Positions 26,816-35,781 of a stretch of 64,000 bases of DNA are shown here, one piece after another. Below the pieces are notes generated by a model. That model had not been told where the DNA came from. It did not search any database and worked only from the letters and a program-made list of their open reading frames with translations. The translations under genes and the position numbers were made by a program. The stretch comes from CF-46 sp042408445. Its GTDB lineage: Bacteria > Chloroflexota > Limnocylindria > Limnocylindrales > CSP1-4. Position 1 is the first letter of the stretch. The number at the start of each line of letters is the position of its first letter. The stretch covers positions 1 to 64,000 of the forward strand of contig JBHORC010000006.1 in NCBI GenBank assembly GCA_042408445.1. The letters run 5' to 3'.

Positions 26816-27172
26816 TCACCACATCAGGCCGGCGTCGCGCGGATCCCAGCGCTCCGCCAGCAGGGTGACCTTCACGTCGTGCTCGACGACCGATTCCGCC
26901 TGATCCTTGACCTGCTGGATCATCGAGCCGGCGTACGGGCAGAACGGCGTGGTGAGGATCATCTTGATCTCGGTCGAGTCGCTGCCGAGGATGATCTGCT
27001 TGATCAGGGCGAGCTCCACGACGTTCATCCCGATCTCGGGGTCGACAACGGCCCGGAGGGCATCGAGGATCGCGAGCTCAGTGGCCCGCCGCTGCGGGTC
27101 GAAGGCGGGCGTCTCGATCGCGTCTGCGGCGGTCTCCGGCGCGGTCGCCGCGTCGGTCGTGGTATCGGTCAT
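26816..27172 (-). CDS. MIP18/DUF59 iron-sulfur assembly-like protein
   Basis: This 118-aa protein has an acidic Thr/Ala-rich N-terminus (1-28) and then a DUF59 domain: VVDPEIGMNVVELALI, LTTPFCPYAG with the conserved Cys, and a variable tail. Relatives (SufT, PaaD, MIP18) help deliver Fe-S clusters or act in phenylacetate oxygenase maturation. No Fe-S machinery lies nearby. The ATG is nine bases after a -10-like TACGAT, suggesting a leaderless message that may include the next two genes. Confidence 0.85.
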   Translation of the reverse strand: MTDTTTDAATAPETAADAIETPAFDPQRRATELAILDALRAVVDPEIGMNVVELALIKQIILGSDSTEIKMILTTPFCPYAGSMIQQVKDQAESVVEHDVKVTLLAERWDPRDAGLMW

Positions 27173-27181
27173 CGCTCGTCG

Positions 27182-27187
27182 ATCGTA
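27182..27187 (-). promoter_or_regulatory. -10-like hexamer before DUF59 gene
   Basis: TACGAT on the minus strand ends nine bases before the ATG, with no ribosome site between. This fits a leaderless promoter. Confidence 0.45.
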
Positions 27188-27236
27188 TCACCGAGCGTCC
27201 GAGGAGCCGGAAATCGGTGAGGGCGGGGTTCCGCGG

Positions 27237-27569
27237 TCAGGCGACGTCCGCGGCGGCGGGCTTCACGACGATGCCCGGCGCCCGGTACTGGGCCGGGAGA
27301 CCTTCGGCCTCTTCCTCGGTGTAGCCGGGGCCGGCCAGGGAGCCGTCCGCGTCGAAGAAGTCGGCGTACCGGTCGCGATGCTGCGCGGCATACGTGTAGG
27401 CGGCGGCGACGCCGACCCGCTTCAGCTCGGGATGGTCCTTGATCAGGCGCTGGTAGTCGTAGCCATTGCTCCGCAGCTCCAGCAGCTGACGGACGGTGAG
27501 CCGGGAGCCGTAACAGAACGGCTCACCGTTCATCACGAGCGGGTCGACCTGGACCCACTTGATCGTCAT
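27237..27569 (-). CDS. DUF433-like protein
   Basis: This 110-aa protein resembles DUF433 domains in GSRLTVRQLLELRSNGYDY and IKDHPELKRVGVAAAYTYA, a small winged-helix-like fold often found in antitoxins. No PIN/DUF5615 toxin gene is next to it, so a toxin-antitoxin role is not supported. It follows the next gene upstream by 48 bases on the same strand. Confidence 0.65.
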   Translation of the reverse strand: MTIKWVQVDPLVMNGEPFCYGSRLTVRQLLELRSNGYDYQRLIKDHPELKRVGVAAAYTYAAQHRDRYADFFDADGSLAGPGYTEEEAEGLPAQYRAPGIVVKPAAADVA

Positions 27570-27617
27570 CGCCGCGACCTGGCCGCGGCGCGACGGGCGC
27601 TCGACCGGACGTCCATC

Positions 27618-28100
27618 TCAGGCGCCCTTGTAGATGGCCTGGAGGAGGCGGTTCCGCTTGCGCGCGTCGCCCGCGATCCGCCGGTGCCAGAGGAAGCGCT
27701 CGATCATCGCGTCGACGGCCTCGTCGACGGGTCGCATCTCGGCGACGGGGAGGATGCCGCCGATCGCCCCGCGGATGCCCTCCGCGAGACTGACGAGGTC
27801 GTCCATCGGGACCTTGCGCCGGCGATACGCCGGTGGCACGGAGTCGGCGAACCATCGAGCCGGCTCCGGGTCGTCGCCGCGGATCGAGTCGACGATCCGC
27901 TCGATGAACACGTCGACGTCGCGGAGGAGCCGCCGGAGGCCGAGCTCGTCGTAGCGGTCGCGGAGCGTCGGGTCGCGGTCGATCGCGATCTCGAGCGCCC
28001 GGGCCGCCAGACGCGGGCGGGAGGTCTCGACCTTCGCCGCGGACGGTGGCAGACCGCCGGTGCGGTCGTTGGGTGGCAGGCCGAGGGACGGGTGGCTCAC
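27618..28100 (-). CDS. Predicted helical protein of unknown function
   Basis: I do not recognise the family. The protein is 160 aa, mostly predicted helix, with conserved-looking charged and aromatic residues (RDRYDELGLRRLLRDVDVFIER, ARWFADSVPPAYRRRKV). It ends in a basic RKRNRLLQAIYKG segment. GTG 28100 is used because a -10-like TAGACT lies seven bases upstream and because the frame further upstream is the Arg-rich shadow of the divergent gene. A sensor-like helical bundle is one possibility. Confidence 0.65.
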   Translation of the reverse strand: MSHPSLGLPPNDRTGGLPPSAAKVETSRPRLAARALEIAIDRDPTLRDRYDELGLRRLLRDVDVFIERIVDSIRGDDPEPARWFADSVPPAYRRRKVPMDDLVSLAEGIRGAIGGILPVAEMRPVDEAVDAMIERFLWHRRIAGDARKRNRLLQAIYKGA

Positions 28101-28107
28101 GCCGGGG

Positions 28108-28113
28108 AGTCTA
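28108..28113 (-). promoter_or_regulatory. -10-like hexamer, minus strand
   Basis: TAGACT ends seven bases before the GTG at 28100. It is divergent from a similar element at 28145 on the other strand. Confidence 0.5.
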
Positions 28114-28144
28114 GCGTGCCGCCGAACGGCTCGTTCCGGGCGGC

Positions 28145-28150
28145 TAGGAT
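28145..28150 (+). promoter_or_regulatory. -10-like hexamer, plus strand
   Basis: TAGGAT ends exactly six bases before the GTG at 28157. It could also serve weakly as a ribosome site (AGGA), but the spacing matches the leaderless pattern seen elsewhere here. Confidence 0.5.
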
Positions 28151-28156
28151 CACGCG

Positions 28157-28747
28157 GTGACCGGACGAGACGGGGCGGATGAGCGCGAGGGCCAGCGGGA
28201 CGATGCGGTTCCCGGTGGAGCTGCGACCGGCGGTGCCGGGGACCGCGGCCCGCGCCCTTCGCCGGCCCCGCGCGAGGGCGGCGAGGTTCCGGCTCGGCCA
28301 CGCACGGTGCTCGATCGGGCGCCGGGCGAGCGCTACCTTCCCGGCAGGCGCCGACCCGGCGACGCCGTCGAGGCGCGCGGTCTGGGGATGCCGGGCGGCG
28401 GCACGGGGTCGCGCGACCTCGCCGAGGTGTGGCCGCCGCTCGCGGTCGTGATCGGTGGCGCCCTTGCGTACACCGTCATCGGCGGGATCCTGGTCGTCAC
28501 CGCCGGGCTCGTCGTTCTCGCCGCGTTCCTCGGCTGGCTGATCGGCAAGCTCGTCGCCCGGCCGCCCCGGGCCGCACTGGTCGGCGTGATCGCCGTCCTG
28601 GTCGGCCTCGCCGGGATCTGGCTGTTCGGCCGGCTCGAAGGCGGCGTCCTCGACCCGATCGCCTATTTCGACGAGGTCCAGGGCTGGCCGCTCGTGGCGC
28701 TCCAGCTCCTTGCTGGCGGCGGGTTGGCGGCGGCCGCCTCGCGCTGA
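28157..28747 (+). CDS. Membrane protein with long charged N-terminus
   Basis: This 196-aa protein is of unknown function. Residues 1-90 are Gly/Arg/Pro-rich and probably disordered. Three or four hydrophobic helices follow (WPPLAVVIGGALAYTVIGGI, LVVLAAFLGWLIGKLVA, LVGVIAVLVGLAGIWLF and a C-terminal one). The helix pair around GGILVV and GWLIGKLV is glycine-rich, suggesting packing in an oligomer. It is convergent with the DUF885 peptidase gene. Confidence 0.65.
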   Translation: MTGRDGADEREGQRDDAVPGGAATGGAGDRGPRPSPAPREGGEVPARPRTVLDRAPGERYLPGRRRPGDAVEARGLGMPGGGTGSRDLAEVWPPLAVVIGGALAYTVIGGILVVTAGLVVLAAFLGWLIGKLVARPPRAALVGVIAVLVGLAGIWLFGRLEGGVLDPIAYFDEVQGWPLVALQLLAGGGLAAAASR

Positions 28748-28775
28748 TCCCGCGCCGCCCGGGGCTGCGAGCTCG

Positions 28776-30077
28776 TCAGCCGGCCGCAGCGGCGATCTCG
28801 GCCGCGATCGTCGCCGGGCTCAATTGCTCCCGCAGCAGGCGCCCGAACCGCGTCGCCCGTCCGCCGCGCGCCGCCTCAGCATCCGGGCTGCCGTCGAGCC
28901 ACGCCCGGAGGAGCGCCTCGCCCTCGTGATAGACGAAGACGTACGTCCGCCAGAGGGGATGCTCGATGAACTCGAGGCGCTTCGCCGCGACCGCGGGGGC
29001 GAACCGCCCGACGGCCTCGAGCCAGCCGAGGACCTCGTCGTGGGACCTCCCGTCGGCGTGCCGCATCAGCGCCGCGTTCACGCGCGACTCGGCGAGGGTC
29101 CGCCGGTACGGCGCCAGCGCGACGGTCCGCTCCGCGGCGTCGCGGGCAGCGGCGGGGTCGCGCGCGACCTCCAGTCCGGCCCGTTCGTACAGCTCGACGA
29201 GGAGGTCGGCCTCCTCGGCCCGCGGCGACGCGAACTCGTGACCGAGGTCGGCGAGCCCCTCGCTGATGAGGCACTCCGGCGTGTTGATCAGGAGGATGCT
29301 CGTCTCGAGCCGACCGAGCCGGTCAACGAGCGTCGCCTCCTTCGAGGCATGCTCGAGATGGTGGCCCGGGTACGCCTCGTGTGCGGCGACGTGGACGAGG
29401 TCCGCGGCCCGGACTGGCAGGTCCGTGTTCAGGTCGAAGCGAGACCGCCCGCCACCGAAGAACCAGTTGTAGCCGGACCAGGGTTGGTCGCGGACAAGCC
29501 GGACGGTCAGGTTCTCCCCGGGCGGGAGGCCGAACGTCGCCGACGCTCGCGCTCGAAATCGCTCGACGAGCCAGTCGACGACATCGGGCAGGCGCTCGAC
29601 CGGGATCACGAACCGGTCGTCCCATGCGGCGAGGCGATCGGCAAGTGGCGTCGGCCCCGGCAGGAGCGCGTCGATCGCGACGGCGGCGGTGTCGAACAGC
29701 GACTCGTCCCGGCGGACCGGTGACCAGTCGAACAGCTCGCGGACGTGATCGAGATACGGCACCTCGGCACCGGTGAGGACCCGCGCCTGGGCACGGAGCG
29801 CGACGACCTGGGCCGTGAGCCAGGCGCGGCGCTCGGGCTCGGGCACCTCGGCCACGCGGTCGAGCAGCTCGTCGCCGTCCACGGCCAGGCGGCTCGGCGG
29901 CCGGAGCTGCTCCAGGTCGACTTCTGCCTTCAGATCGGCCGGCCCGAAGTAGCCGTCGACGAGTCCCGGGGCGTGCTGGTCCAGTCGCAGGGCGAGCAGG
30001 AGATAGTCGCGGGCGACCGGGTCCGGAGCCGGGATCCGGCGTCCGCCACCCAGCGCCGTCGTCGTCTCGGCGGTCAC
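28776..30077 (-). CDS. DUF885-family zinc metallopeptidase-like protein
   Basis: This 433-aa protein carries HEAYPGHH at residues 233-240, the DUF885 form of a zinc-binding HExxxGHH site, and a downstream ISEGLADLGHEF that would supply another ligand. Known DUF885 proteins are about 550 aa, so this is a shorter relative. No signal peptide is seen, which suggests cytoplasmic action on small peptides. GTG 30077 starts four bases after the stop of the upstream gene, so translation is probably coupled. Confidence 0.8.
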   Translation of the reverse strand: MTAETTTALGGGRRIPAPDPVARDYLLLALRLDQHAPGLVDGYFGPADLKAEVDLEQLRPPSRLAVDGDELLDRVAEVPEPERRAWLTAQVVALRAQARVLTGAEVPYLDHVRELFDWSPVRRDESLFDTAAVAIDALLPGPTPLADRLAAWDDRFVIPVERLPDVVDWLVERFRARASATFGLPPGENLTVRLVRDQPWSGYNWFFGGGRSRFDLNTDLPVRAADLVHVAAHEAYPGHHLEHASKEATLVDRLGRLETSILLINTPECLISEGLADLGHEFASPRAEEADLLVELYERAGLEVARDPAAARDAAERTVALAPYRRTLAESRVNAALMRHADGRSHDEVLGWLEAVGRFAPAVAAKRLEFIEHPLWRTYVFVYHEGEALLRAWLDGSPDAEAARGGRATRFGRLLREQLSPATIAAEIAAAAG

Positions 30078-30081
30078 GCCC

Positions 30082-30459
30082 TCACGAGGTGAGCTCGCCC
30101 GGAACAGAGCCCATCCCCTGGCCGGGTGCCATCCCGCGCTCCTCGCCGACGAACGGCATCCCGAGCCGCTCGACCGCGTCGAGGCTCATCCGCAGGGCCG
30201 CGGTCTTCGCCTCGGCCACCTCGCGGACGTACGTGGCCTCCTCGGCGTCGTTCATCACCCGGCCGCGGACGATGTCCTTCGGCTTGCCGACCATCAGCCA
30301 CGCAAGGTGGTAGCGATCCATCGAGCCCCAGGCGGTGGAGAGGAGGTCGTCCGAGAGCTGGAGCCAGGTCTGGAGGCCACGAAGGGTGGGTTGGACCTGG
30401 AGTCGCTCGCCTTCCTCGACGAGCTGTCTCGTCCGGGTCACCAGTTCGTCGCGCGTCAT
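30082..30459 (-). CDS. Conserved small protein of unknown function
   Basis: This 125-aa protein is mainly helical and not recognised. It contains LVEEGERLQVQPTLRGL and SMDRYHLAWLMVGKP, the latter with several aromatic residues, and a Met/Gly-rich C-terminus (EERGMAPGQGMGS). It sits between pabC and the DUF885 gene, all on the minus strand with gaps of 14 and 4 bases. The ATG lies eleven bases after a TAGACT hexamer that itself contains the pabC stop codon. Confidence 0.65.
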   Translation of the reverse strand: MTRDELVTRTRQLVEEGERLQVQPTLRGLQTWLQLSDDLLSTAWGSMDRYHLAWLMVGKPKDIVRGRVMNDAEEATYVREVAEAKTAALRMSLDAVERLGMPFVGEERGMAPGQGMGSVPGELTS

Positions 30460-30473
30460 TTCCGCCCCCGAGT

Positions 30474-31400
30474 CTAGCGGGCGTCGTCGCCGCCGGGCGA
30501 CATGGGTCCGCCCTCCGCTCCGCGGATGAACGCCTCGCGGTCCGCCCGCGCCCGGAGCGTCCACGGCCCGGGCGATCCTTCGCCGATCGGCTCGTTCGTG
30601 AACCGCGTGATCGGCAGGATCCCCGCGACCGAGCTCGAGAGGAAGGCCTCGTCCGCGTCCAGCAGCTCGCGCGTCGTCAGCCAGCCCTCGACCGGCTCCA
30701 GGCCGACGGACGCCCCCCAGCGCAGGATCCAGTCGCGCGTCGTGCCCGGCAGGATCGCGCACGCGAGCGACGGGGTCGAGAGACGGCCGTCGCGGACCAT
30801 GAACAGGTTCGCGGACGTGGCCTCGGACAGGAAGCCGTCGATCGTCAGGAACACGGCGTCGTCCGCGCCGTCGCGGCGCGCTTCCACGCGGGCGTACACG
30901 AAGTCCGCGCGCGACGTCGTCTTCAGCGCATTGAGTGGATTCTCGGGGTCGCGCCGGACGGCCGACGCGACGAGATGGAGCCCCTTCTCGAGGTGGTCCG
31001 CCGGGACGGGCGGCACGGGCCACGCCTGGACGACGATCGTCGGGACCCGGTGCTCGTCCGGGGGAAGAAGACCGCGGCCGAGGTACACCCCGCGCGACAC
31101 CGTGATCCGGACGCTCGCGTCACCGTCCGGTCCGCCGAGACCCTCCGCGACGAGCAGCTCGTCGATCGCCCGGCCGAGGGTTCCCTCGATGCCGTCGGGG
31201 AGCGGGATCGCCAGGCCATCTGCGGAGCGCCGGAGGCGGGCGGCGTGCTCCGCGAGCTCTGTTGGTCGGCCGGACCGGGCGCGGAGCGTCTCGAAGACGC
31301 CGTCGCCGAGCTGGAAGCCGCGGTCGAACGCGCTGAGGACCGGCTCGGCGGTCTCGGTGACGACGCCGTTGACCCAGACGTGTCGGGGCTGGGTGCCCAT
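30474..31400 (-). CDS. pabC: Aminodeoxychorismate lyase (class IV aminotransferase fold)
   Basis: This 308-aa PLP enzyme converts 4-amino-4-deoxychorismate to 4-aminobenzoate and pyruvate for folate synthesis. Class IV features are FDRGFQLGDGVFETLR at the N-terminus, the PLP lysine in NALKTTSRADF and the GFLSEATSANLF motif. Branched-chain or D-amino acid aminotransferase activity cannot be excluded by sequence, but the gene directly follows pabB, which strongly supports PabC. ATG 31400 lies 59 bases after the pabB stop. No strong ribosome site is seen. Confidence 0.88.
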   Translation of the reverse strand: MGTQPRHVWVNGVVTETAEPVLSAFDRGFQLGDGVFETLRARSGRPTELAEHAARLRRSADGLAIPLPDGIEGTLGRAIDELLVAEGLGGPDGDASVRITVSRGVYLGRGLLPPDEHRVPTIVVQAWPVPPVPADHLEKGLHLVASAVRRDPENPLNALKTTSRADFVYARVEARRDGADDAVFLTIDGFLSEATSANLFMVRDGRLSTPSLACAILPGTTRDWILRWGASVGLEPVEGWLTTRELLDADEAFLSSSVAGILPITRFTNEPIGEGSPGPWTLRARADREAFIRGAEGGPMSPGGDDAR

Positions 31401-31459
31401 CGCCGGCGTCGACTGGAGGCCGGGCCGACCCCCGGCAAGGACGCGGTCGTCGTCCTGGC

Positions 31460-32977
31460 TCACGTCGTGCCCGCTCGATCGTCCTGCCCGCTCACAACGG
31501 GGACCTCCCGGCCGCCGATCGCACCGAGCGGGCCCGCCGCCTTCGCAACGGTTTCCTGCCACTCCGCGGCCGGATCGCTCTGCCAGGTGATCCCACCGCC
31601 GACGTGGAGCGAGAGATGGCTGCCGTCCGCGACGAGCGTCCGGATGAGGATCGAGGTCGACATCGCCCCGTCTGGCCCGATCCAGCCGAGCGCCCCGGTG
31701 TACGGGCCGCGCCGGGTCGGCTCCAGCTCGCGGAGGATCTCCATCGCCCGGATCTTCGGCGCGCCGGTGATCGACCCGCCGGGGAATGCGACGCGGAGGA
31801 GGTCGAAGCCGTCTCGACCTGGCGAGAGGCGGCTCGTGACCGTCGAGACGAGGTGCTGGACGGCCGCTGTTCGCTCCAGCCGGCACAGCCGTGGGACGCG
31901 GACGCTGCCAGGCCGCGACACCCGGCCGAGGTCGTTGCGCAGCACATCGACGATCATCACGTTCTCGGCGCGGTCCTTCTCGGACGCCAGCAGCTCGCGC
32001 GCCAGCCGGCGATCCTCGTCGCTGCTTCGGCCCCTGGGTCGCGTCCCCTTGATCGGGTCCGTCGAGACGCGACCCTCGCGGTCCACCGCGAGGAACGGCT
32101 CCGGGGACGCGGAGAGGAGCCCCCGCGGGCGAGCCGGGGCCGCGCCGGCGGCCGAGTGGTGCCCGGGAGCCCCCTCGCCCAAGTCGACGAAAGCGGAGAA
32201 CAGGGCCGGATCGCCGGTCCGGAGGCGCCGGTAGAGCGGCCAGGGATCCTCGCTGAACGGCGTCGACAGGCGGCGGGTGAGGTTGGCCTGGTAGATGTCG
32301 CCGTGCGCGATCCGCGCCCGGATCGTCTCGACGCCGCGTTCGTACGACGCGCGGTCGAGCGACGACGTCAAGCGGAGCTCCTCATCGGCGCCCGCGCCCG
32401 CGCTCGCGTTCGAGCTCGCGCTCGCGGCCGGGCGCTCCGTGGTGGCGTTCCCGCCGTGCAGCCGTGCCCGGATCTCGTCGAGACGACGGCCGAGCCGCCC
32501 GCCGTCGCCGTCCAGCGCGCGGCCGCCAAGCCACGCCTCGTTCCGGCGGTGGTCCCAGGCGACGACCCAGTCGTGGAGCGCGAGGCGGAGCAGGGGCAGG
32601 TCCTGGTCATCGGCGGGGGCGGCCGGCAGCCGCTCCAACAGGTCCCCGAGCTCGTAGCCGAGGTAGCCGACGAGGCCGCCGAGGAACGGCGGACCGTCCG
32701 GGACGACGTCCGCGGCGAGGCGCGACACGACGAGTCGCGCGTCCGCAAAGGGGTCTGCGGCGGCTGCGGGTTCGGAGAGGACCGCGACGGGATCGGCGGT
32801 CAGGTACGTCCATCGCGCGTTGCGGCCCGGCCTGGCGCTCTCGAGCAGGGCGAGTCCGGGAAGGTCGCGAAACGCCTCCGCGACGTCGATCGCGCGCTGG
32901 CCGGCGAGCCACGGCAGCGGGTCCAGGCGGACCTGGGGGCGCGCACCCGCGGAACGGTCGATCAGGGACTGGGTCAC
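31460..32977 (-). CDS. pabB: Aminodeoxychorismate synthase component I
   Basis: This 505-aa chorismate-binding enzyme aminates chorismate to 4-amino-4-deoxychorismate. The PIKGTRPRG motif with Lys is diagnostic of ADC synthase (anthranilate synthase has PIAGT). FPGGSITGAPKIRAMEIL and HVGGGITWQSDP complete the active site. A Ser/Ala-rich insert (about 180-200) and another near 280 (a Gly/Ala/Pro-rich loop) lengthen it. The glutaminase subunit (PabA) is not in the window. GTG 32977 lies six bases after TATCAT, so the mRNA may be leaderless. Confidence 0.93.
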   Translation of the reverse strand: MTQSLIDRSAGARPQVRLDPLPWLAGQRAIDVAEAFRDLPGLALLESARPGRNARWTYLTADPVAVLSEPAAAADPFADARLVVSRLAADVVPDGPPFLGGLVGYLGYELGDLLERLPAAPADDQDLPLLRLALHDWVVAWDHRRNEAWLGGRALDGDGGRLGRRLDEIRARLHGGNATTERPAASASSNASAGAGADEELRLTSSLDRASYERGVETIRARIAHGDIYQANLTRRLSTPFSEDPWPLYRRLRTGDPALFSAFVDLGEGAPGHHSAAGAAPARPRGLLSASPEPFLAVDREGRVSTDPIKGTRPRGRSSDEDRRLARELLASEKDRAENVMIVDVLRNDLGRVSRPGSVRVPRLCRLERTAAVQHLVSTVTSRLSPGRDGFDLLRVAFPGGSITGAPKIRAMEILRELEPTRRGPYTGALGWIGPDGAMSTSILIRTLVADGSHLSLHVGGGITWQSDPAAEWQETVAKAAGPLGAIGGREVPVVSGQDDRAGTT

Positions 32978-32983
32978 CGGGCG

Positions 32984-32989
32984 ATGATA
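32984..32989 (-). promoter_or_regulatory. -10-like hexamer before pabB
   Basis: TATCAT on the minus strand, five of six matching the sigma-70 -10 consensus, ends six bases before the GTG start. Confidence 0.55.
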
Positions 32990-33087
32990 CGAACAAGGCG
33001 GAACACCGGCCTCTGGCAGAGGGCTGCGGGCGACGAGGGGTCGCGTCGCGCCTCGGCCCGGCCCGCGGCCGCCAGAGCGAGGTGAGG

Positions 33088-34275
33088 GTGCGCGCGAGGG
33101 ATCTGGGCATCGCGATCGGGCGGGGGACCCCCGGCGCGACGAACTCGATCACGGACGTTGCCGGTGTCCGCGTCGGCCACACGACGATCATCCGCGGCGA
33201 CGGGCCGCTCGCCGTCGGCGAGGGTCCGATCCGGACGGGTGTCACGGTGATCGTCCCGCACGACGGCGACGTCTGGACCGAGCCGATCTACGCCGGCTGC
33301 CATCGCCTCAACGGCAACGGCGAGCTGACGGGCCTCGAGTGGATCCGCGAGGCGGGCCATCTGTCCGGGCCGGTCGCGATCACGAACACCCACTCGGTCG
33401 GCGTGGTCCGCGACGGGATCATCCGCCACGCCGTCCGGCAGCTCCCGTTCGGGACGTCGTACTGGGCGCTGCCGGTCGTCGGCGAGACGTGGGACGGCCT
33501 GCTGAACGACATCGACGGCTTCCACGTGACGGCGGACGACGTCGACGCGGCGCTCGCTGCGGCGAGCTCCGGACCGGTCGCCGAGGGCAATGTCGGCGGC
33601 GGCACGGGGATGGTCTGCCACGAGTTCAAGGGCGGGATCGGGACGGCCTCGCGGGTCGCCGACGCGGCGTGGGGTGGCTTCACGGTCGGCGTCCTCGTCC
33701 AGGCGAACTACGGACGCCGCGAGTGGCTGCGGGTCGACGGCGTTCCCGTCGGCGAGGCGATCCCCCTGGCGGAGGTCCCGTCACCCTACGGTGATGACGA
33801 CGAGGACGCGCCGGTGTCCACTGCCGGGCCGGCGGCGCCGGGCCCCGGACCTGGTCTGCCTCCGCCCGGCTCGGGCTCGATCATCGTCATCGTTGCGACC
33901 GACGCTCCCCTGCTCCCGCACCAGTGCGACCGGCTCGCCCAGCGGGCCGGTCTCGGGATCGCGCGGATGGGCGGCACCGGCGCGCATTCCAGCGGGGACC
34001 TGTTCCTGTGCTTCGCGACGGGCAATCGAAGCCTGCCGCGAACGTCGTTCCGAGCCGATCCCCGGATCGTCGCCAACGTCCGCGCCCTGAACGATTTCGC
34101 GATCGGCGCGCTGTTCGACGCGACGATCGAGGCGACCGAGGAGGCGATCGTGAACGCGCTCGTCGCGGCCGAGACGATGACCGGCCGAGACGGGATCACG
34201 GCCCATGCCCTGCCACACGACCGGCTGATCGAGACGATGGCGCGGTTCGGGCGCGGTCCCGCGGCGTCGGCGTGA
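33088..34275 (+). CDS. P1/S58-family peptidase (DmpA/BapA-like)
   Basis: This 395-aa Ntn-type hydrolase resembles D-aminopeptidase DmpA and beta-aminopeptidases. Conserved parts are AGVRVGHTTI, THSVGVVRDGI, EGNVGGGTGMVCHEFKGGIG and MGGTGAHSSGD. The family self-cleaves in the segment after KGGIG, exposing an N-terminal Thr/Ser nucleophile; here it reads GTASR. A Pro/Gly-rich loop (about 245-265) precedes the second half. GTG 33088 has GAGG five bases upstream; GTG 33082 is an alternative. It is divergent from pabB. Substrates are probably short or beta-amino peptides. Confidence 0.9.
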   Translation: MRARDLGIAIGRGTPGATNSITDVAGVRVGHTTIIRGDGPLAVGEGPIRTGVTVIVPHDGDVWTEPIYAGCHRLNGNGELTGLEWIREAGHLSGPVAITNTHSVGVVRDGIIRHAVRQLPFGTSYWALPVVGETWDGLLNDIDGFHVTADDVDAALAAASSGPVAEGNVGGGTGMVCHEFKGGIGTASRVADAAWGGFTVGVLVQANYGRREWLRVDGVPVGEAIPLAEVPSPYGDDDEDAPVSTAGPAAPGPGPGLPPPGSGSIIVIVATDAPLLPHQCDRLAQRAGLGIARMGGTGAHSSGDLFLCFATGNRSLPRTSFRADPRIVANVRALNDFAIGALFDATIEATEEAIVNALVAAETMTGRDGITAHALPHDRLIETMARFGRGPAASA

Positions 34276-34325
34276 CGAAGGATCCGTCGCGCGTCGGCCG
34301 CGAGATCCGGCCGGCCTGACGGCGG

Positions 34326-35186
34326 TCAGACGGGCGTCGCCACCGCCTTCTCGATCGGCATTCCGACCATGCTGCCCCACTCGGTCCACGAGCCGTCGTA
34401 GTTGCGGACGCGCTGGTAGCCGAGCAGCTCATGGAGCACGAACCACGAGTGGCTCGACCGCTCACCGATCCGGCAGTAGGCGATGACGTCCTTGTCGGGC
34501 GTCACGCCCTTCGCCTCGTAGAGCGCGGCCAGCTCGTCCTGGCTCTTGAACGTGCCGTCCTCGCGGACCGTCTGGGCCCAGGGGATCGACGCCGCGCCCG
34601 GGATGTGGCCGGGCCGCTGGGCCGTCTCGCTCATGCCCGGGGGCGCGATGATCTCGCCGTTGAACTCGGCCGGCGAGCGGACGTCGACAAGGGCGAAATC
34701 GCTCGAGCCGAGGCGCGGCAGGATGTCGTCCCGGTACGCGCGGAGGCTGAAGTCGGGCTCGGGCAGCTCGTAGCCGGTGGCGTTGTACGACGGCACGTCG
34801 GTCGACAGTGGCAGGCCGTTGTCGAGCCAGAACTTCCGGCCGCCGTTCAGGATCCGGACGTCGCGGTGACCGAACAGCTTCAGCTGCCAGTAGGCCCACG
34901 CGGCGAACCAGTTGTTGTTGTCGCCGTACAGCACGATCGTCGTGTCCGGCCCGATCCCGCTCTCGCTGAGCAGCTTCGAGAACTCCTCGCGGCTGGCGAT
35001 GTCGCGGCGGATCCCGTCGGCGAGCTGGCTCGTCCAGTTCCAGCCCACCGCGCCTGGAAGGTGGCTCTGGTCGTAGGCGGTGGTATCGACGTCGACCTCG
35101 ACGAATCGGACGTTCGGGTCCTCGAGGTGGGCCTTGGCCCACTCCGCGTCGACGAGGACGTCGTTCGCGTATCCGGTGACGGTCAT
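34326..35186 (-). CDS. Two-domain thiosulfate sulfurtransferase (rhodanese)
   Basis: This 286-aa protein has tandem rhodanese domains, the first inactive and the second with the catalytic loop CRIGERSS (Cys about 238). This CRxGxR form is typical of thiosulfate rather than 3-mercaptopyruvate sulfurtransferases. It contains YDQSHLPGAVGWNW and RPGHIPGAASIPW, typical of each domain. AGGAGA precedes the ATG at 35186. It moves a sulfane sulfur from thiosulfate to cyanide or a thiol acceptor; the physiological acceptor is unknown. Confidence 0.93.
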   Translation of the reverse strand: MTVTGYANDVLVDAEWAKAHLEDPNVRFVEVDVDTTAYDQSHLPGAVGWNWTSQLADGIRRDIASREEFSKLLSESGIGPDTTIVLYGDNNNWFAAWAYWQLKLFGHRDVRILNGGRKFWLDNGLPLSTDVPSYNATGYELPEPDFSLRAYRDDILPRLGSSDFALVDVRSPAEFNGEIIAPPGMSETAQRPGHIPGAASIPWAQTVREDGTFKSQDELAALYEAKGVTPDKDVIAYCRIGERSSHSWFVLHELLGYQRVRNYDGSWTEWGSMVGMPIEKAVATPV

Positions 35187-35319
35187 TGGTGACTTCTCCT
35201 GAGAGGTGAGCGGCGTGCGCCGCAGGAATGCGTGGAAGGGTTGGGCGATGGGGGTCGCGGGCGACGATTCGCTGCTCGGTCAGCGCGATCGGGCCCGCCG
35301 GAGACACGCGCACATCGGA

Positions 35320-35781
35320 CTACCCCTCCCCGCTCGTGCGATCGAGCCGACTGAAGCTGGCGAGCCGCTCCTGGCACGCCGCGCGCTCGCGCTCCGCCTG
35401 GCGGACGATCCAGGGGTCGACTCGGCTCGAGTCCTCGATCGTGATCGTCGGGCCGTAGGCGCCGTCGTCGAGCACGATGCCGGAGCTGTTCCGGTAGTCC
35501 GTCATCCAGTTGGCCTGGAGCGTCACGGCCACGTCGGCGACGACCTCGGGCGGGAAGATCCAGTCGAGGTGGATCGCGTTCAGCCGATCGGCGATGTCCG
35601 CGATCCGGACGGGCCGGCCCCGCTCGATCCGGGCGAGCAGGCGGATCACCCGCAGGGCGCTGAAGGGATCGTTCGATTCCGCGACGACGGGCGGCGCGAG
35701 GTCGGCGGCCGGCAGGCCGGGCGGCGGCGGCCGGAGCTCGGCGAGGCCTGGCGAGACGTGGGTCGGGCTGTCCGAGGACAT
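35320..35781 (-). CDS. Conserved protein of unknown function
   Basis: This 153-aa protein is not recognised. It has a Pro-rich N-terminus (1-35), then a helical region with ALRVIRLLARIERGRPVRIADIADRLNAIHLDWIFPPEVV, which could be a degenerate winged helix, and an aromatic/acidic tail. It lies upstream of the rhodanese gene on the same strand (133-base gap). A -10-like TAGGCT occurs about 45 bases before the ATG. Confidence 0.6.
   Translation of the reverse strand: MSSDSPTHVSPGLAELRPPPPGLPAADLAPPVVAESNDPFSALRVIRLLARIERGRPVRIADIADRLNAIHLDWIFPPEVVADVAVTLQANWMTDYRNSSGIVLDDGAYGPTITIEDSSRVDPWIVRQAERERAACQERLASFSRLDRTSGEG

Noticed and set aside
27237..28100. Toxin-antitoxin module (DUF433-like protein plus neighbour)
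   Set aside because: The neighbour is a 160-aa helical protein without PIN or other toxin motifs, so only the DUF433-like resemblance remains.
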